DNA from: Mortierella sp. BCC40632
Taxonomy: Eukaryota > Mortierellomycota > Mortierellomycetes > Mortierellales > Mortierellaceae
NCBI GenBank assembly: GCA_011634665.1
Contig: WAEK01000008.1
Coordinates: 117,501-181,500, forward strand
Length of the DNA stretch: 64,000 bases
Reading direction: 5' to 3'
The position numbers were made by a program, and so were the translations under genes. The notes below the pieces were generated by a model. That model saw nothing but the letters and a program-made list of their open reading frames with translations. It did no database searches and was not told the DNA's origin. Each line of letters opens with the position of its first letter. Position 1 is the first letter of the stretch. Below, piece after piece: positions 10,603-23,200 of the stretch.

Positions 10603-11348
10603 TTAGCTGCAGACGAAACAGTTGACTATTCGGTTGACCTGCCTGGTGTGGCCAGGGTTGCTTTCGAGAAGCTCCTCCAGTTCCTTCTCTTTGACAAACT
10701 TTGTCTCCAACTCTGAAAGAAACCCTTTCGAGAAAACCCTTTTCCTGCACTGCTGCTGTATTGATTTCCGCGAGACGGATTGCCCATTACTGTCTCTCTC
10801 CTGACATCGATTGCATACTTGTCCCAGGACACATCGAACGTTGAGTATTTTGCTAAGGAGATGCTTGCCCATTAGACCCTCTATTGCTTTTGATTGCCCT
10901 TTTTGATACTGATCAACTGACTGAACAACACCGACCTCGTGCCCTCCTCATTGTCCAGCCTCTGTCTTTGCAGATCCTCTCCCCATTCGAGCCACATCGT
11001 AAGCTGCTTGGTAGGACGAGGACTATCCGATTGGAGACAGTAGTGCCATCAAAAATGGTTGAAATGATTGGCACGACTCCAATTCACAGAAGCCCACACA
11101 GGATCCAAGAAAAAAGCTGCGAGTGTTTCTTCTCCTTGACCGCATCCCTATCCTGCCGTGTTTTTCATGTTGATGAAGTCTGGATAATTGGTACCGATGT
11201 CTATGCCTAAAGCTGTGGCAACCTTGCGCTTAATCTTTCCCTTATTGACAACGAATCCAACATCGGATCTTCCTTCATGGTTGAATTTAAAGGCGATTGA
11301 TCGATAGACTGCTCGCTGTTGTCTTGTATCAACCCTCCTCTCCCCCAC
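10603..11348 (-). other. Unrecognised minus-strand ORF remnants
   Basis: Two short minus-strand frames lie upstream of the transposase-like ORF. The first (10603-10872, 89 aa) has CVLGQVCNRC and a charged FVKEKELEELLES segment. The second (11148-11348, 66 aa) has FNHEGRSDVGFVVNKGKIKR. Both have ordinary amino-acid composition unlike the repeat shadows around them. They could be upstream exons or neighbouring debris of the same transposon. I could not connect them with convincing splice sites. Confidence 0.25.
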
Positions 11349-11417
11349 CCTTCCCCTCTGGCCAAGGCGGAACTATCTCATTAAGTCTACAAGAGTAGAT
11401 AAATGCCAGGAACCGTA

Positions 11418-11455
<38 letters not shown>

Positions 11456-12080
11456 GAACGGTTAGATTTCTCTACATCAACTCTTGCTTCCTGCTGGTGA
11501 GCACGGAGAGTACCAGCTCCGAGGACAGTATCTTGTGCTTATTGACATTGGTTCTCCTTGACGAATTGGATCTATAGCATCAAGGCCCCTTTTTGCAATC
11601 TACCAGGTTTAAAACAACTATAGTCCAACATCTACTATTCTATATCTGAATGCCTCCATGTTAGAAGAGAAGCGTCATTCAACCATGGTGAACCGAATTG
11701 CTCATCTATAGACATAAACCTAGGAAATCCATTACCCTAGGTAGCACTTTAGGTATTTCGGTGCAATTAAAAGTAAAAAGTGCGATGCTGAGATTGAGCA
11801 ACCTTTGACTCTAGAGAATTGAAATAAAAAACAACAACAACAACAACAAAAAGAAGAGGGAGGAAGGAAAGATAGAGGACCTGACAGATCCCTATGAAAT
11901 GACTTTTTTTTACCGCGGATCAAAACTATGAGTTGTGGATCTCTTCAAACTGACGGACAAAGAGACAAAGAAGAATGTCCTAGCAAGCGACAGTACCATA
12001 TTCTAGAGAGGATTGTCATAAAAGAAGGAGATGGTGATCAAGAAGAAGAGGTAGACTATATTGACAAGAGATACTCTCAA

Positions 12081-12188
12081 AGAGTCGTAGTCTCTTTTAC
12101 TCAAAAAGAAAAGAAATGGCTGTCAATCCTGCAAAGAGTCGTAGTCTCTTTTACTCAAAAAGAAAAGAAATGGCTGTCAATCCTGCAA
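12081..12188 (+). repeat. Perfect 54-bp tandem duplication
   Basis: A 54-bp unit beginning AGAGTCGTAGTCTCTTTTAC occurs twice without a mismatch (12081-12134, 12135-12188), then starts again for six bases. The length is 18 codons, so an open frame at 11928-12224 stays open across it and repeats VVVSFTQKEKKWLSILQR. I do not think that frame is a real gene. Confidence 0.9.
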
Positions 12189-12349
12189 AGAGTCAAACTG
12201 CGCAAAGCACCGACGGATCTCTGAAGGTCCTGTTAAGAACCAAGCACTTGGTGATAGTCACGAAAGCAAGAATAGACCACTCCATGTGGGTCTGTGAGTG
12301 TGGGGAAGAGAGGGAGTTCTTCTCCCTTTCACTACCAATCTTCCTGCTA

Positions 12350-12352
<3 letters not shown>

Positions 12353-12390
<38 letters not shown>
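12353..12390. repeat. (CT)n microsatellite
   Basis: About 38 nt of uninterrupted TC repeats. Confidence 0.9.
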
Positions 12391-12393
<3 letters not shown>

Positions 12394-12614
12394 ACGGAAC
12401 ATGTCTATTCCTTCTAGTAATAATAACAATTGCAATAACGAACCTTCTGGCTACTTCTTCCTTCTAGTTGTAAAGAAGAGGGGTGGAAGTTGAACAACAC
12501 ATCCTTACACAACAAAAAAAATGGCTAAAGAGTGACGCAAGCATAGAGAGATTGCTAATGCAATTCCAATATCCTGGGCTCCGTTGCATTGCTGTGTGTG
12601 CGAGACAAAATAAT

Positions 12615-12618
<4 letters not shown>

Positions 12619-12654
<36 letters not shown>
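12619..12654. repeat. (GA)n microsatellite
   Basis: About 36 nt of uninterrupted AG repeats, in opposite strand sense to the CT tract 230 bases upstream. Confidence 0.9.
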
Positions 12655-12661
<7 letters not shown>

Positions 12662-13364
12662 GAAGAAAGAGAATCCAAGTAGCCCATCCCGTGATAGACC
12701 ATGCATCCAAAACCCGATCGACGTCAGATTCTTCCAAATGGAGAAAAAGACTATTACAGTACTATGTACTGCCTCTTCTAGGTGAGCCGTGTGGCGTTCT
12801 GATTCGAATTGACCACCGTCTCTAAACAGAGAAGGAAAAGAAATAAAGTCGGCTTTAGCAGAAAAGGCCTTCGGATCCCCCCTCCCTCCCTCTCCGTCTC
12901 CGTACTTCGGGCTGTCTTTTTTTTGGGTGAGGGGGGAGAGAGTGTTCCTCCGAGAGAAGATAGGCAAGGAAGAAGGAGTGGAACCACGGAACCCAGGTTC
13001 GTTGCCTAGAGGGGAGTGGGCGTAAGATGGCATCCGGATTCCTGCAGAAAACAAACAAACCAAAATGCAAAGCAAGTATTCTGAACAAACATCATTTTAT
13101 TCCATAGAAAGCAACCCTCATTTTCTTCTCACCTTCAAGCTTTTTGGACACTGGTGTCCTTCCTTCCTGTTTCCTTCTCGCTATCTATCTGTTCTTCTAA
13201 CCCTATTACAAAGGGAAATTAGCCGGAGACAGCGGCTTTGGCGCAATCCTCCATGGTGCGCGAATGCCAGTCGTTCAGAGATTCTTAGCTTTCTCACAAA
13301 GAGGAAAAGAACCATGTCCGATCTCAGCTCTATCAATCTTTTATTGCTGCCACTACTGCCACTG

Positions 13365-13438
13365 TTGCTGCTGCTGCTGCTGCTGCTGTTGTTGTTGTTG
13401 TTGTTGTTGTTGTCGTCATTATTATTATTATTATTATT
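13365..13438. repeat. Compound trinucleotide repeat (GCT)n(GTT)n(ATT)n
   Basis: Three successive triplet arrays, GCT then GTT then ATT, span about 74 nt. The series looks like one triplet array that has mutated stepwise. The poly-Leu or poly-Cys frames across it are artefacts. Confidence 0.9.
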
Positions 13439-16426
13439 TTTTGCACGGGGCAGGCGACAAGAAGAGATAGAGATAGAGAAAATTGCGGGTAGGAACTTTT
13501 TTCCTAGCTTTTTTTTTTTTTTTTTTTTCGCACGCTCATTCTTGTTTTGTCCAGTTCGTTTTCTCCAGACTGTCTATCCACCTTCACTTCCTATCTATCT
13601 CCAAAATGCCATACGCCATACGTTCCGATGGGAAGCGATACTAGTGTCCCGGCAGAACCGGTAAAATTCTCCTCCTCTCCTCCTCTCTGCTGAGCCGTTG
13701 GAACATCCCTTCTCGCTCATTCTGTTCTTCTTCTGCGGCTGTTGTCTTTGCCCGTTGTCTCTCTAGACACCAACTAGACCTCTCCCCTCTCTTTCTCTCT
13801 CTCTCTCCCCAACCTCCTTTCCATACAGGGTACAGATTAAATCGTTGCTGCAAGCAATTTTCCTGTCTAAAGTGGACAAAAGGAACGGTCTCGGGGAAAA
13901 GGGAAGTGAGGAAGGAGAAAGGACTGGAGATCACGTTTCCTCACTCTCCCTTTCTCTCACTCCCTTTCCCTCTCTGACCGGTGTGACAAACTCTCTTCCT
14001 GTCCATGTCTTTCCGCCTTCTCGCTTCTCGTTGAGGTTTGGTGGTCAAAGGTGATAATAATAATAATAAGGTCTTCTCTTCACACTCTATTTGGGTTTAT
14101 GTAGTGCATGAAGTGCTCTCTCCTGGTGAGCATGTGTAGTGTAATCTACAGTGAGGAGAATATCATGGGTACTACATTGGCGGTGGTAGTGGTAGTGAGC
14201 ACTCGCTTTTTTTTTTTTTTTTTTTTGTTGTTGTTGTTGTTGCTCTGCCATAAAGCTCACCGGTTAGCCTGTGCGGGTCAATGAGGAGGGACAAGAGGAA
14301 ATGATGATGATATATGGCAGCTGAATCCAACCTCACAATGCAATCGGAAAGGATCCACTCTATGGGATTCAAATCCTCGTGTGAGAGGAAAGAGGGTTTA
14401 TTACTCTCTCACTCACTCGTTTAGTCTCTCACGCTCTCTCCCTCTCAAACCCTTTTTTTTTTTCAGATGGTGAGTACCTAGAAACGATTATGCTCGTCCT
14501 AAACGCCCTTCTTCCGATTTATCTCTTTTTGTTTTTCCTTTTTGCCACGTTAGTATCTTGTTGGCTGTATCTCCTCCTCTCTGGCTCCCCACAGTGGTTC
14601 TCGCTCATACCGATCAGATCACAAAGGAGGACAACAAAGAACTCTTCTCTCCATTCCCTCTTTTCTCTCCTCTCTTTCCCTCCACCTCGCATGGCAATAA
14701 GAGGAAATTTCCGCCCAAATGTATTTCTTGGCCCTTGTTAATCAGCTGTTTGTTGTGCAAGCGTGCGTGTGCGTGCGTCCAGTGGAGACAACAACAGCAG
14801 AGAGAGAGAGAGAGGCAGAGGGCACGCGTAAACAATTGTGGGAAGAAATTTGTCGAGTGCAGGCAGCAATAAAAAAAAAATGAGCCAAAACAACAACAAT
14901 AGCTCTAGTGTAGTGTGGGAGGAGGTGCAAACATTGCCGATCTGTTGTGAGTGTGTCTCTGTGCTACTGTTGTCCAAATCGCTGCCGATACACCGTGGAA
15001 AAAAAGAGGGGGGTGTAGGGGGGAGAGGAAGAAGAACACTTTTTTCTTCACCGGGCTTCAGGAACGACTTTACTCCTTTGATCCCAGCTTCTCGTTAACA
15101 TAAGACACAGCAATAGCAAGATTGAGATTACCTCCTACCTTTTTTCTTTCTTTCTTTTTCTTATTCGAACAGCGACAAAGGCGTCGTCCGCAATAAGCGT
15201 CCAGAAGCATGTAGGACGTTCGATCTCCCAGCAAGTCTAGACCAATGCCGTTGCTCCTGAGCCAAAAAGATCGAGGCATTCTTGCTGAAAAGTATCATGA
15301 GGACAAGAAGATGGGTTCTGGCCAACCAGAAAACGGGATTTCTACGTTTCTGCTCTTTTGCCTCCTGGGAGAAGCACATGCTTTGGGTGGATTTTTTTTA
15401 GGGTATCGTATCCTCTCTTCTCCACAGTCGGATGTTCATTGTGCATAGCACTGGAGCAAGTTGAAGAAGAGATCAAGTCCGGGCGGATCAAATGGAAAGA
15501 GAGCTCGTAGCAAAGAACAAAAGTAAATTAGGGCTGTACCCTAGAAATCGTTTGGCAGGGTCTCGCCCTTGTCGTTGTCCAGACTAAAAGTTTCGTTGGG
15601 GGGGTGTAAGAGATAAAGTCCGCTGCCAAAGGGATAGGTGCAAAGGTCGGCCATGGTTGATGATTGGAGGCAGAGGTCTTGCTGGGAGCATGACCTTGTA
15701 GAGGTGGACTTTGAAATTCACCACTGCCCGTGGAGGAAAGATAGAAACCCGAAAGGTCCAATGGCGGAACGTCCAAAGGAATTCTCTTCCTCTCTTGGCT
15801 TCCATGACGAAAGACGACGGAATCGCGGGACTGAGACCCGGGATTGCTTCCGGATTGGTCCATGGAGAGGAGGAGGCTGTTTAGAAACGATCGGGGTCTT
15901 TTTTAGCTGTTTGGCCCTTTTTTCGCGGAGCTCGTACAGAGGCATGTCATATGTGAGTTGATATCTCTCTCGTGCCTCTGCTATGCCAGGGAAGAAGGAA
16001 GGATCAGAAAGAAGGAGTCATTAATAATAGATCTAGCATACTGAGCGTGCTGGAGAGGGGGAAGGGGGGCGCCGGAGTTTACGAGTGCTTATCGTTGCCC
16101 AGACGGACACCCTTCATTCTTACTTATCCTCACCTCACGAGGATGTTGATGCTTGGGTACTACTATTCGCTAGAGAGCAAGTACTGGGCTAGGGAAAAAG
16201 TGGTGGGGGAACGAGAGCGTGAGGGAGAAGAAGAAAAGAAGCAATGGGAGTGGTCTGAAGAAGCTCTTAATGGGCTTATACGAGGAATCTTGGCGTACCT
16301 GATCCATATTGCTCAAAACCTTCTTTGAGGGGATGATATACCCCTGTGGAGAGAAAGAGAGAGAGAGGCGATGCCTTTTGCTCATTGATCCTCGCGATAG
16401 GCTGATCCGTGGACAGTGACAGGTCG

Positions 16427-16428
<2 letters not shown>

Positions 16429-16476
<48 letters not shown>
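16429..16476. repeat. (GA)n microsatellite, about 48 nt
   Basis: The longest perfect dinucleotide tract in the window, in a purine-rich block that continues to about 16,500. Confidence 0.9.
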
Positions 16477-16479
<3 letters not shown>

Positions 16480-18525
16480 AAAAAGAAATAGAGGGGGAGA
16501 GAGCGAGTATGTGTGTGTTGAAGGGCTGCAGCTTCGGGCCGAGGGCAGATCGGGCCAAAGGCGCAAAAAAAGGGCTGAACGGTCGCTTGGGTCTCCTGCA
16601 CGCCTGGTAATCATGAACCTGTCAGAACATGTCCCGGCTGAGCTTACACGAGCACGCGAAGAGAGAAAAAGGGAGATGAGAGAGAGAGGGAGAGAGAAAG
16701 GGAGCGTGTGATACTGCAGAAAGTGGTAGTGATCGAGTCTCTTGCCATGTTCCTCACCAATTTGACATTTCTCTCTGTCTGCTGCTGCTTCGTTAATCCG
16801 TGACGGGTAAGGGGTGAGGGGTGAGAGAGAGAGAGAAAGGGCGAGGGGAGGAAGCACAGAGGGCGATCCGCAATTCATTTGCTCTGATACTCTTTACTTT
16901 AATTCTTGCCAAATAGATCGGCCGTTCTGCCCTTCCGTTCCTCGCTTATCTCTCTCTCTGCCACACTGCTCACATCATATCCACACACCCATGCCTCTCT
17001 CTACCCTTCTTCTCCCTATGCGCAGAGACAAGTATCTACACTCCCCTGTGTATTTTCCATCGTCTCGTTCTACTCTTGAACCCATTGCGGGTTCATCTCT
17101 TCCTGCTGTTCGCTCAGTCAATCTCCCGCCTCCGCCACCAACACATCCCTCTCACACCCCCTCCTCTTCTCATGAACTACCTCAGCATTCCACGTTCCGC
17201 TCGCTGGTACCACCGCCTGAGCTTCGAACTTGCACTCATATTACTCATTGACGTTCTCAGCGGCCTTCGAACAGCTGCACCGAACCATCCCACTCTACTG
17301 GGCGCTGGGCCACATGTCATCCTCTCTCTACCTCCATGACTAGCCCTGCGATCTACGGCTCATAAAAAATACGAGACACGGATTCGATCAGATGCTACAC
17401 AGTATCTTGGAAGTGACAAATCCCACCCACATGTGCACCACAGAATAGACCGAGAGAGCAAACAAACGGACCAGTTGATGCGGCAATTACTCTTTCTGGG
17501 CATGCCGCTGCAAACAAAGCAGCAGCCTTATTATTGCACTTTTCTTCTCTTCTTCGAGCCCTATCGTGCGTCCGGAAGAGAGGCGAGAAAGAAAAAAAGA
17601 ATTGGGAAGTGTGAGAAAAAACAAAGAAGCAAGCTGTAGTATTACTAGAGACAAAACAAAGAGCCATGGTGTTGGTGTAATAAACAACGCGCTTTTCATA
17701 CCCGATGCCTTGGTGTCCATTCTCTCTCTCCCTCTCTCTTTTTGTCCGGCTCACTGCTGCTGCTGGATCCTAATGCTAGACTTTGAATGTAATTTCCGTG
17801 ATGTACCGTTACCCTGTACACACACGAGGTGTCGCGAGGCTGAAGAAGAGAGGCACGAATGCGCTGATCAGGGCGGATCAGATCAAACCAGGGCCGAGCG
17901 AGAAAGGACAAACGGCAACCGGTAAGGTCTCTGCGCACCATTACAATGTTGGGGTAAGAAGGACAGAGAGGATCCGAGCCGGAATCAAAGGCGATTCACC
18001 CAGGGAGGTCCGAGACTCTGGGGAAGGATGAAAAGGTGAAGAATGGAGATGGAGTCCTCCACTTGGTTCCCTAGGATAGTCCGTGCCAGGAGAAGAACTT
18101 TTCCTGAGACTGAACCACTCGAGGAAGGGACGTACAGGTGCCAGGGCCTCGACCGGAGCCAGTGGTTTGTGGGCAGAGTTCCAAGCTTATGTGTTCCTGC
18201 GGCTGGGGTGTGCTATTGGACAGCGAAGCCAGACTCATCGATGTACTGAGAGTACGCTCGGAGAATGCGGCAGGTAGGAACTGGGGCGATTCAATTGAAA
18301 GAGAATACTGTAGAGAGAGGAAAGGTCTAATATTAGTGGTGGTGTAGGTGTCGGCATAATTGGCTGAAGACAAACAGAGGGGAGGTAGTCCACACTCCGT
18401 ACCTGTCTGGTCTCCTGTCCGTGTGTCTGTGTTCTGCCTCTTGTCCAATCGAGCTGCGCGTGAGGCCAACCGGCTGCTGCCCTTTTTTCGCCTGTTTCTG
18501 TGCTCTCCTCCACCTGCTCGATCTC

Positions 18526-18532
18526 TATAAAA
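18526..18532 (+). promoter_or_regulatory. TATA box of the amino-acid transporter gene
   Basis: TATAAAA lies 325 bases before the ATG at 18857. The intervening sequence is a CT-rich leader typical of strongly expressed fungal genes. Confidence 0.6.
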
Positions 18533-18856
18533 GGATCTCGAGCTCCCAACTCCGTCCCCGTCATTCTCTCCTCATCAGCTCTCTCGCCTTTTCCCTCCTT
18601 TTCCTCCTCCTCTTCCCTCCTCGGACCTGACGCCCGATCGTATCCAGCTCTCTCTCCTTCTCATACCAAGAAGCAGAGGCTTATATCCCCGACTTTGCGT
18701 CACTTCTCCACACCTCTGGCCCCTCCGCTCCGAGATACCTTTTCTGGTCCCTGGATCAGCACTTTCCTAGAGTTTCCCTCTTCATTCCTCTCTTGATCAA
18801 GAACGCCCACCCCTTTCCCACTTAAGTCTTTTTCACCCGACAGTACCTCACCAACC

Positions 18857-20251
18857 ATGGAAAAGAACGTCGAAGTCTATGACGCCTCCAGCGTCCACAG
18901 TGACAAAGAGTCCATTGTCGATCTCCTTGCTGAAAGACCCGAGCAGGGTTCCAACTTTCTCGCCTACGCCAACGTTGTCTGTGTCGTTGCTGGTATGTCA
19001 TTCTCCTGCAAGCCCCACATTTTGTTCCAAACAGATCCAGACAAATTCAACGATTCCTAACAGTCCTACTCTCGTCTCTGTTCATTGATTGGTGATTCAA
19101 CAGGTACCGGCACGCTTGGTCTTCCTTATGCCCTTAAACTTGGTGGCTGGATCGGTGTCGGCATCTTGATTTTGTCGCTCCTCATGTCGGTCTACACCGC
19201 CATCTTGTTGATGAAGTGCCTCTACTACAATGGCAAGTTCCGTCTCTCCTCCTACCAGGAAGTGGGTCGCCATGCCTTTGGCAAGCCCGGTCTTATTGCT
19301 GTCTGGTTCTTCCACACCTCGCTCGTCCTCGGTGCCCCTATCATGTACCTCATCTTGGCTGGAACTGAGATGATGGGTCTCATCCCCCAAGCTGGCCTTA
19401 ACGTCAAGGCCTGGATCTGGATCTGTGCTGCTGTCGTCGCTGTTCCCTTTGTCACCATGAAGACCTTGAAGGAGGTTGCTGTCATGTCCATCTTTGGTGC
19501 TCTTGCTACCGTTATTCTCGTTGCTGTCACTGTTCGCGGTTCGGTCATGGATATGGGCAACCAGCCCTCCACCATGGTCCACAACGGTGTTATCTGGGCC
19601 AATCTCCCCACTGCCATCGCTTCGATCTCGCTTTGCTTCGGTGGTAACGTTGTCTACATGCACGTCGAGGAGGCCATGCGCTACCCCCGCTCCTGGAACC
19701 GTGTTGTCGCTGCTGCCCTTGGCTCTTGCTGCGTCCTCTACCTCCTTACCGCCATCCCCGGTTACCTCGCCTATGGTAGCTTGTCCTTGTCGCCCATCCT
19801 TTCCAACCTTCCCCAGGATGTCTTCACCAAGGTCGGAACTGTCTTCATCATTATCCACGTCATCTTGGCCGCTCCTATTCTCTTGACCTCGTTCTCCCTC
19901 GAGTTTGAGCGTCTCACCGATATCACTGTTGCTCGCCGTGGCAAGTTCATGGAGCGTGTCTACCGTTCGATCACCCGCTTGGCCATTGTTGGTGTCTGCG
20001 GTGGTATTGCCTGCACTGTCCCATACTTTGGTGATTTCCTTTCGCTCTTGGGTGCTCTCGGCAACTGCACCTTGATCTTTGTCTTGCCCATCCTCTGCTA
20101 CATGAAGTTGATCGGCTGGAGACAGATGCGCTTCTACGAGCTCGCCTGGTGCGCCTTGATCGTCCTTATTGGTGTTGTCTCGGCCGTCATTGGTTCCATC
20201 GATGCCATCAAGGCTTTGAAGAAGGACTTTGAGAACGACCAGAGCAAGTAA
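18857..20251 (+). CDS. Amino-acid transporter, AAAP family
   Basis: Two exons (18857-18992 and 19104-20251) join across a 111-nt GT-AG intron to give 427 residues. The join restores VVAGTGTLGLPYALKLGGW, the conserved glycine-rich first membrane segment of the amino acid/auxin permease family (Aa_trans). About eleven hydrophobic segments follow, for example GVGILILSLLMSVYTAILL and CCVLYLLTAIPGYLAYGS. The N-terminal 35 residues are acidic and cytosolic. It probably imports or exchanges neutral amino acids at the plasma membrane or vacuole, and the substrate cannot be read from sequence. Codon use is strongly biased to C- or T-ending codons (GTC, CTC, ATC), suggesting high expression. The start is fixed by the Kozak-like ACCATGG. 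No disruptions were seen. Confidence 0.93.
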
Positions 20252-22549
20252 ACAAGACTGCTCGTTTCTCTTTGCCTCTTTCTCTTTTTCTCTTTCTTTT
20301 TCTCTTTTCCCCTTTGTATAATCCTTTCCTGTACTATAGACTTTTGATAAAAACTACTACAACAACTAAAAAAGAAAATGACAGTTTGATTTGATGAGGG
20401 GCTCTCCTTACTCTGTACAACAATCAAAAAAAAAAAAAAAAAAAAATGAACATCCTTGTCCAATGATGATTACTCTTATTTTTCCTCCATGAAAGCAGGT
20501 AAGCAGCAGTAACGTCTAAAACGAAGAAGGCGAGAAAAAAGAATTACATTAGCAAACTTGTACGGTCTCTGAGCTTAACTAAACAGGATGGTCTTTGCAT
20601 TTTTTTTTTTTTTTTTTGATCCTTTTTTTTTTTTTTTTTTTCAACCCAAAAAAAAAAAACATGCGGGGAAGATGGCGATGACACATGCATGCATAACAAG
20701 AAAAGAAAGCAACGCGTAAACAAGTTGTTCAGAGTGCCCACTGTGTAACAAGCTCAGCACCTTCCCTGTCTCCTGTTTCTCCCGACCGACCGAACAAGGA
20801 TCTGTCCTCCCCACGGGGACACGCACTTTTTTTAAGAGCCTGGGTACAAGCTATCCCATGGGACTTTTTTCTCCCAGAAGGTCAATCCAAAGCATACGTG
20901 GCCCACACCAACGCTAGGCTGAACTGATAAGTCAAATAAAACGGTGGGCCCTCAGGACCCTGGTGAAAAAAAAAAAAAAAAAAAAAAATAACGGCACCGT
21001 GTTGCAGGAAAGGAGACTCCGGAGATAGCGAGTAGGAAAACTCTCGTAGCCACCATTTGATATGAGCCGATCCACTACCAATACCAATGTGATATTGGGC
21101 TCGCTACAACATCCGATCATCACCACCATCATCTTTTCTATTTAGGCCTCTTGCGGAAAAGGCAGAGGGACTTGGCTTTTTATCTCGAGTGAGCTGTTCT
21201 ACGATTCCTTGATGCCACCATTGGAGGGCATGGTCGAACTCCTTTTTGAATGCCACCTTGTTGTAGCCTCAGGAGGATGACCGTGGAACGGTAGAACCGG
21301 CAAAGAGAGCAGTGGCTATGAGTAACGACGGCTGCCTACGAAAGGACTTTAGAAGCTTGAGTTCTCCTTTTTTTTCAACTACATCACGTGCTGATCTTCT
21401 TTTTCTGTCTTCATTGGCAGCGGCATCCAACTAGAACACATCTTGAGGGATTAGCCAGTGCATGGGATCCAAAGGATGTTATCATAGGTCCAAGGAGCGA
21501 TTGAGTTCCAACAAGCAACCTAGCCATTGCCAACACCAGCCTTTACAAATACTTCGTGTCTGTTATGTAGCTTGGCAGGATTTCTCAACACAATCCTTCC
21601 ATGTCCATCGTGGAGCGTAAATGAGCCATGTCCCGCTGAAAGTGGCGGGAGCAGGTCATCCTTTGTGGTTGTGGTTCGCGATAGTCGTTCAGTCAATTTT
21701 TTTCTTTTCTTCTTCTTCTTCCTTTTTTTTTTTTTTTTATTCTTGCGGCATTCGCCTCTGCACTTCATTTGAATCAAAAACACCTTCCTCTCTCTCACGG
21801 ATACGATCGTGTCCGTTGTGCTGCCCAGGAATCGAGTCGTTGACCTACGCTTACTGAAAAGGACTTTGTTTGTTTGCCCTAGTAGTAAGCCAATACATGA
21901 AAGTTGCACTTTGGTCTTTGATAGGAACTCTTCCCAACAACAACAACAGCTGTAGCAAAAAAAAAAAAAAAAAAGTTAACGGATCTTTTTACAGGTTTCC
22001 TGCTTTACTGCCAGAAGGTATAGCAAGCAGGGATTATGAAGCGGCCATCGCCTTCCATCATGAGCTTCCCCTCCCTCCCTTTTCATCTCTCTTTTTCTTT
22101 TTCTTTATCTTTTTGCAAGTTCTGTTGAGGACAGCCCACCAGAGCCTCCCTGAGCCTCTTTCTCTAGTTTATACTTTGTTTCTTGTAATGCCCGCCCTAG
22201 AGTGTATCTTTCGAGTCATGATGGCGGCCTTAAACAAATACACTGCACATCTTTTTTCCGCTCTCTTGAGAACAACCCTCTTTATTGTCCGCGGCGGTAA
22301 ACTATCAGTGACCTCTTCAATAAACCTTTCAGTGCGATACAACAGCCGACTCTTGCAGCCGAGTTTGAACAATGGGAGTTCAACATGACTCCTCTCTTTT
22401 TGGGGGCCGAGACCGTCAAGTCCATGGCCACAGTTGTATTACTCACTCACACGGAAACATCACTGAACCCAAAAAAAAAAAAAAAAAAAAAAAAAAACGA
22501 AGCGAAATCATTGTCTATGCGAGTGGGCCCCTCATACTTGGAGAAAAAT
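20252..22549. other. Intergenic, T/A runs, no gene seen
   Basis: The 3' flank of the transporter is CT-rich. Homopolymer runs lie at about 20427-20446 (A), 20600-20617 and 20625-20641 (T), 20966-20988 (A), 21723-21739 (T), 21958-21974 (A) and 22471-22497 (A). Open frames are short and without motifs. Confidence 0.5.
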
Positions 22550-23200
22550 GAGCTTCCACTCCAAGCAGTATAATTGGGATATGCAAAGAGTAAGAAGGGA
22601 AGGGTTCTTCCGAATGACAGACAGCCCGGTGGGGATGGCAAGAGGCCTCATTGGCCAGTGAAGGAATGGAGAGAAAAAAAGTGACCTTTGGCATCGGCCT
22701 TGGTCAATTGTCCTTCAAAGCCAAGATATCATCACTATATCTGACACTCCAGGCCTACTTTGTCAAGAAGGTATACTCTACTCTTCCTTTGGATATCGGC
22801 TCTACGCATTCATTTTGATACTGTTGCTTAGTATCTAGTCTCTTTGATGATATTAGGCAAGGCCGTTGGGTTGCATTGTAGTTGGTGTTAGTGAGTACCA
22901 CACCAGCAAAAGGAATCCCAAATGCGAAGGTCTCGTCGCTTAAACAGAGATCGTCCGTTATTTGTTCTACCCGTAGTGTAAAAAGTATTACATCGCGATG
23001 TGATAGCAGGGCATATCATTTACAGGGCAGTGCGAGGTCATATTGAGGAAGGTTCCAGGCTGCCTATAATCACGCGGCGACCATGGAGACTACTCATGGA
23101 AGCACGGACCACAGTCAACAGTAGGACTCAGAAAAGACGAGCTCGCGCTGCAAGAAATGAAGTAGCCAAAGGTAAAGCACACGCCTATTTATTTGTTTGA
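22550..23200 (+). pseudogene. Decayed Fanzor/TnpB-like RuvC nuclease, copy A
   Basis: The translation, with stops and a frameshift, contains FGIGLGQLSFKAKISSLYLT and LQAYFVKK. An 86-nt intron follows (22771-22856, GTATAC..TTAG). Then come IVVGVSEYHTSKRNPKCEG, a CKKYY remnant and AGHIIYRAVRGHIEEGSRL. The order matches the C-terminal half of eukaryotic TnpB-like proteins: the RuvC-II strand, 'v.vnEyyTSk.CP.C' zinc ribbon, then the 'HRDVMAGHN' RuvC-III block. The first zinc-ribbon cysteine is changed (NPKC), and stops follow the ribbon. Copy B lies at 41.1-42.1 kb in the same orientation, about 80% alike by eye. Function is lost. The family call is from motif order, not a search. Confidence 0.6.

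Larger units (their letters stand above)
11350..18525. other. Long gene-poor, low-complexity region
   Basis: About 7 kb with no confidently supported gene. It contains a T run (about 34 nt at 11421-11454), several microsatellites listed separately, a T run near 13510-13528, a (TAA)n tract near 14054-14070 and CT-rich leader-like sequence. Weak minus-strand frames with mixed composition occur at 15528-15863 (begins MDQSGSNPGSQSRD) and 18071-18469. They may be exons of unrecognised genes, but neither shows a known motif or convincing splice sites. Confidence 0.4.

Noticed and set aside
12081..12188. A CRISPR-like array
   Set aside because: Only two directly abutting units without spacers, in a eukaryotic context.
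13065..13664. 199-aa plus-strand frame with poly-Leu and poly-Phe
   Set aside because: Created by triplet repeats and a T run. No domain outside them.
19097..19858. Long (253 aa) open frame antisense to the amino-acid transporter
   Set aside because: It is a shadow of a highly codon-biased gene. Its composition (Asp/Gly/Asn/Ser-rich) has no motif and the sense frame is clearly a membrane transporter.
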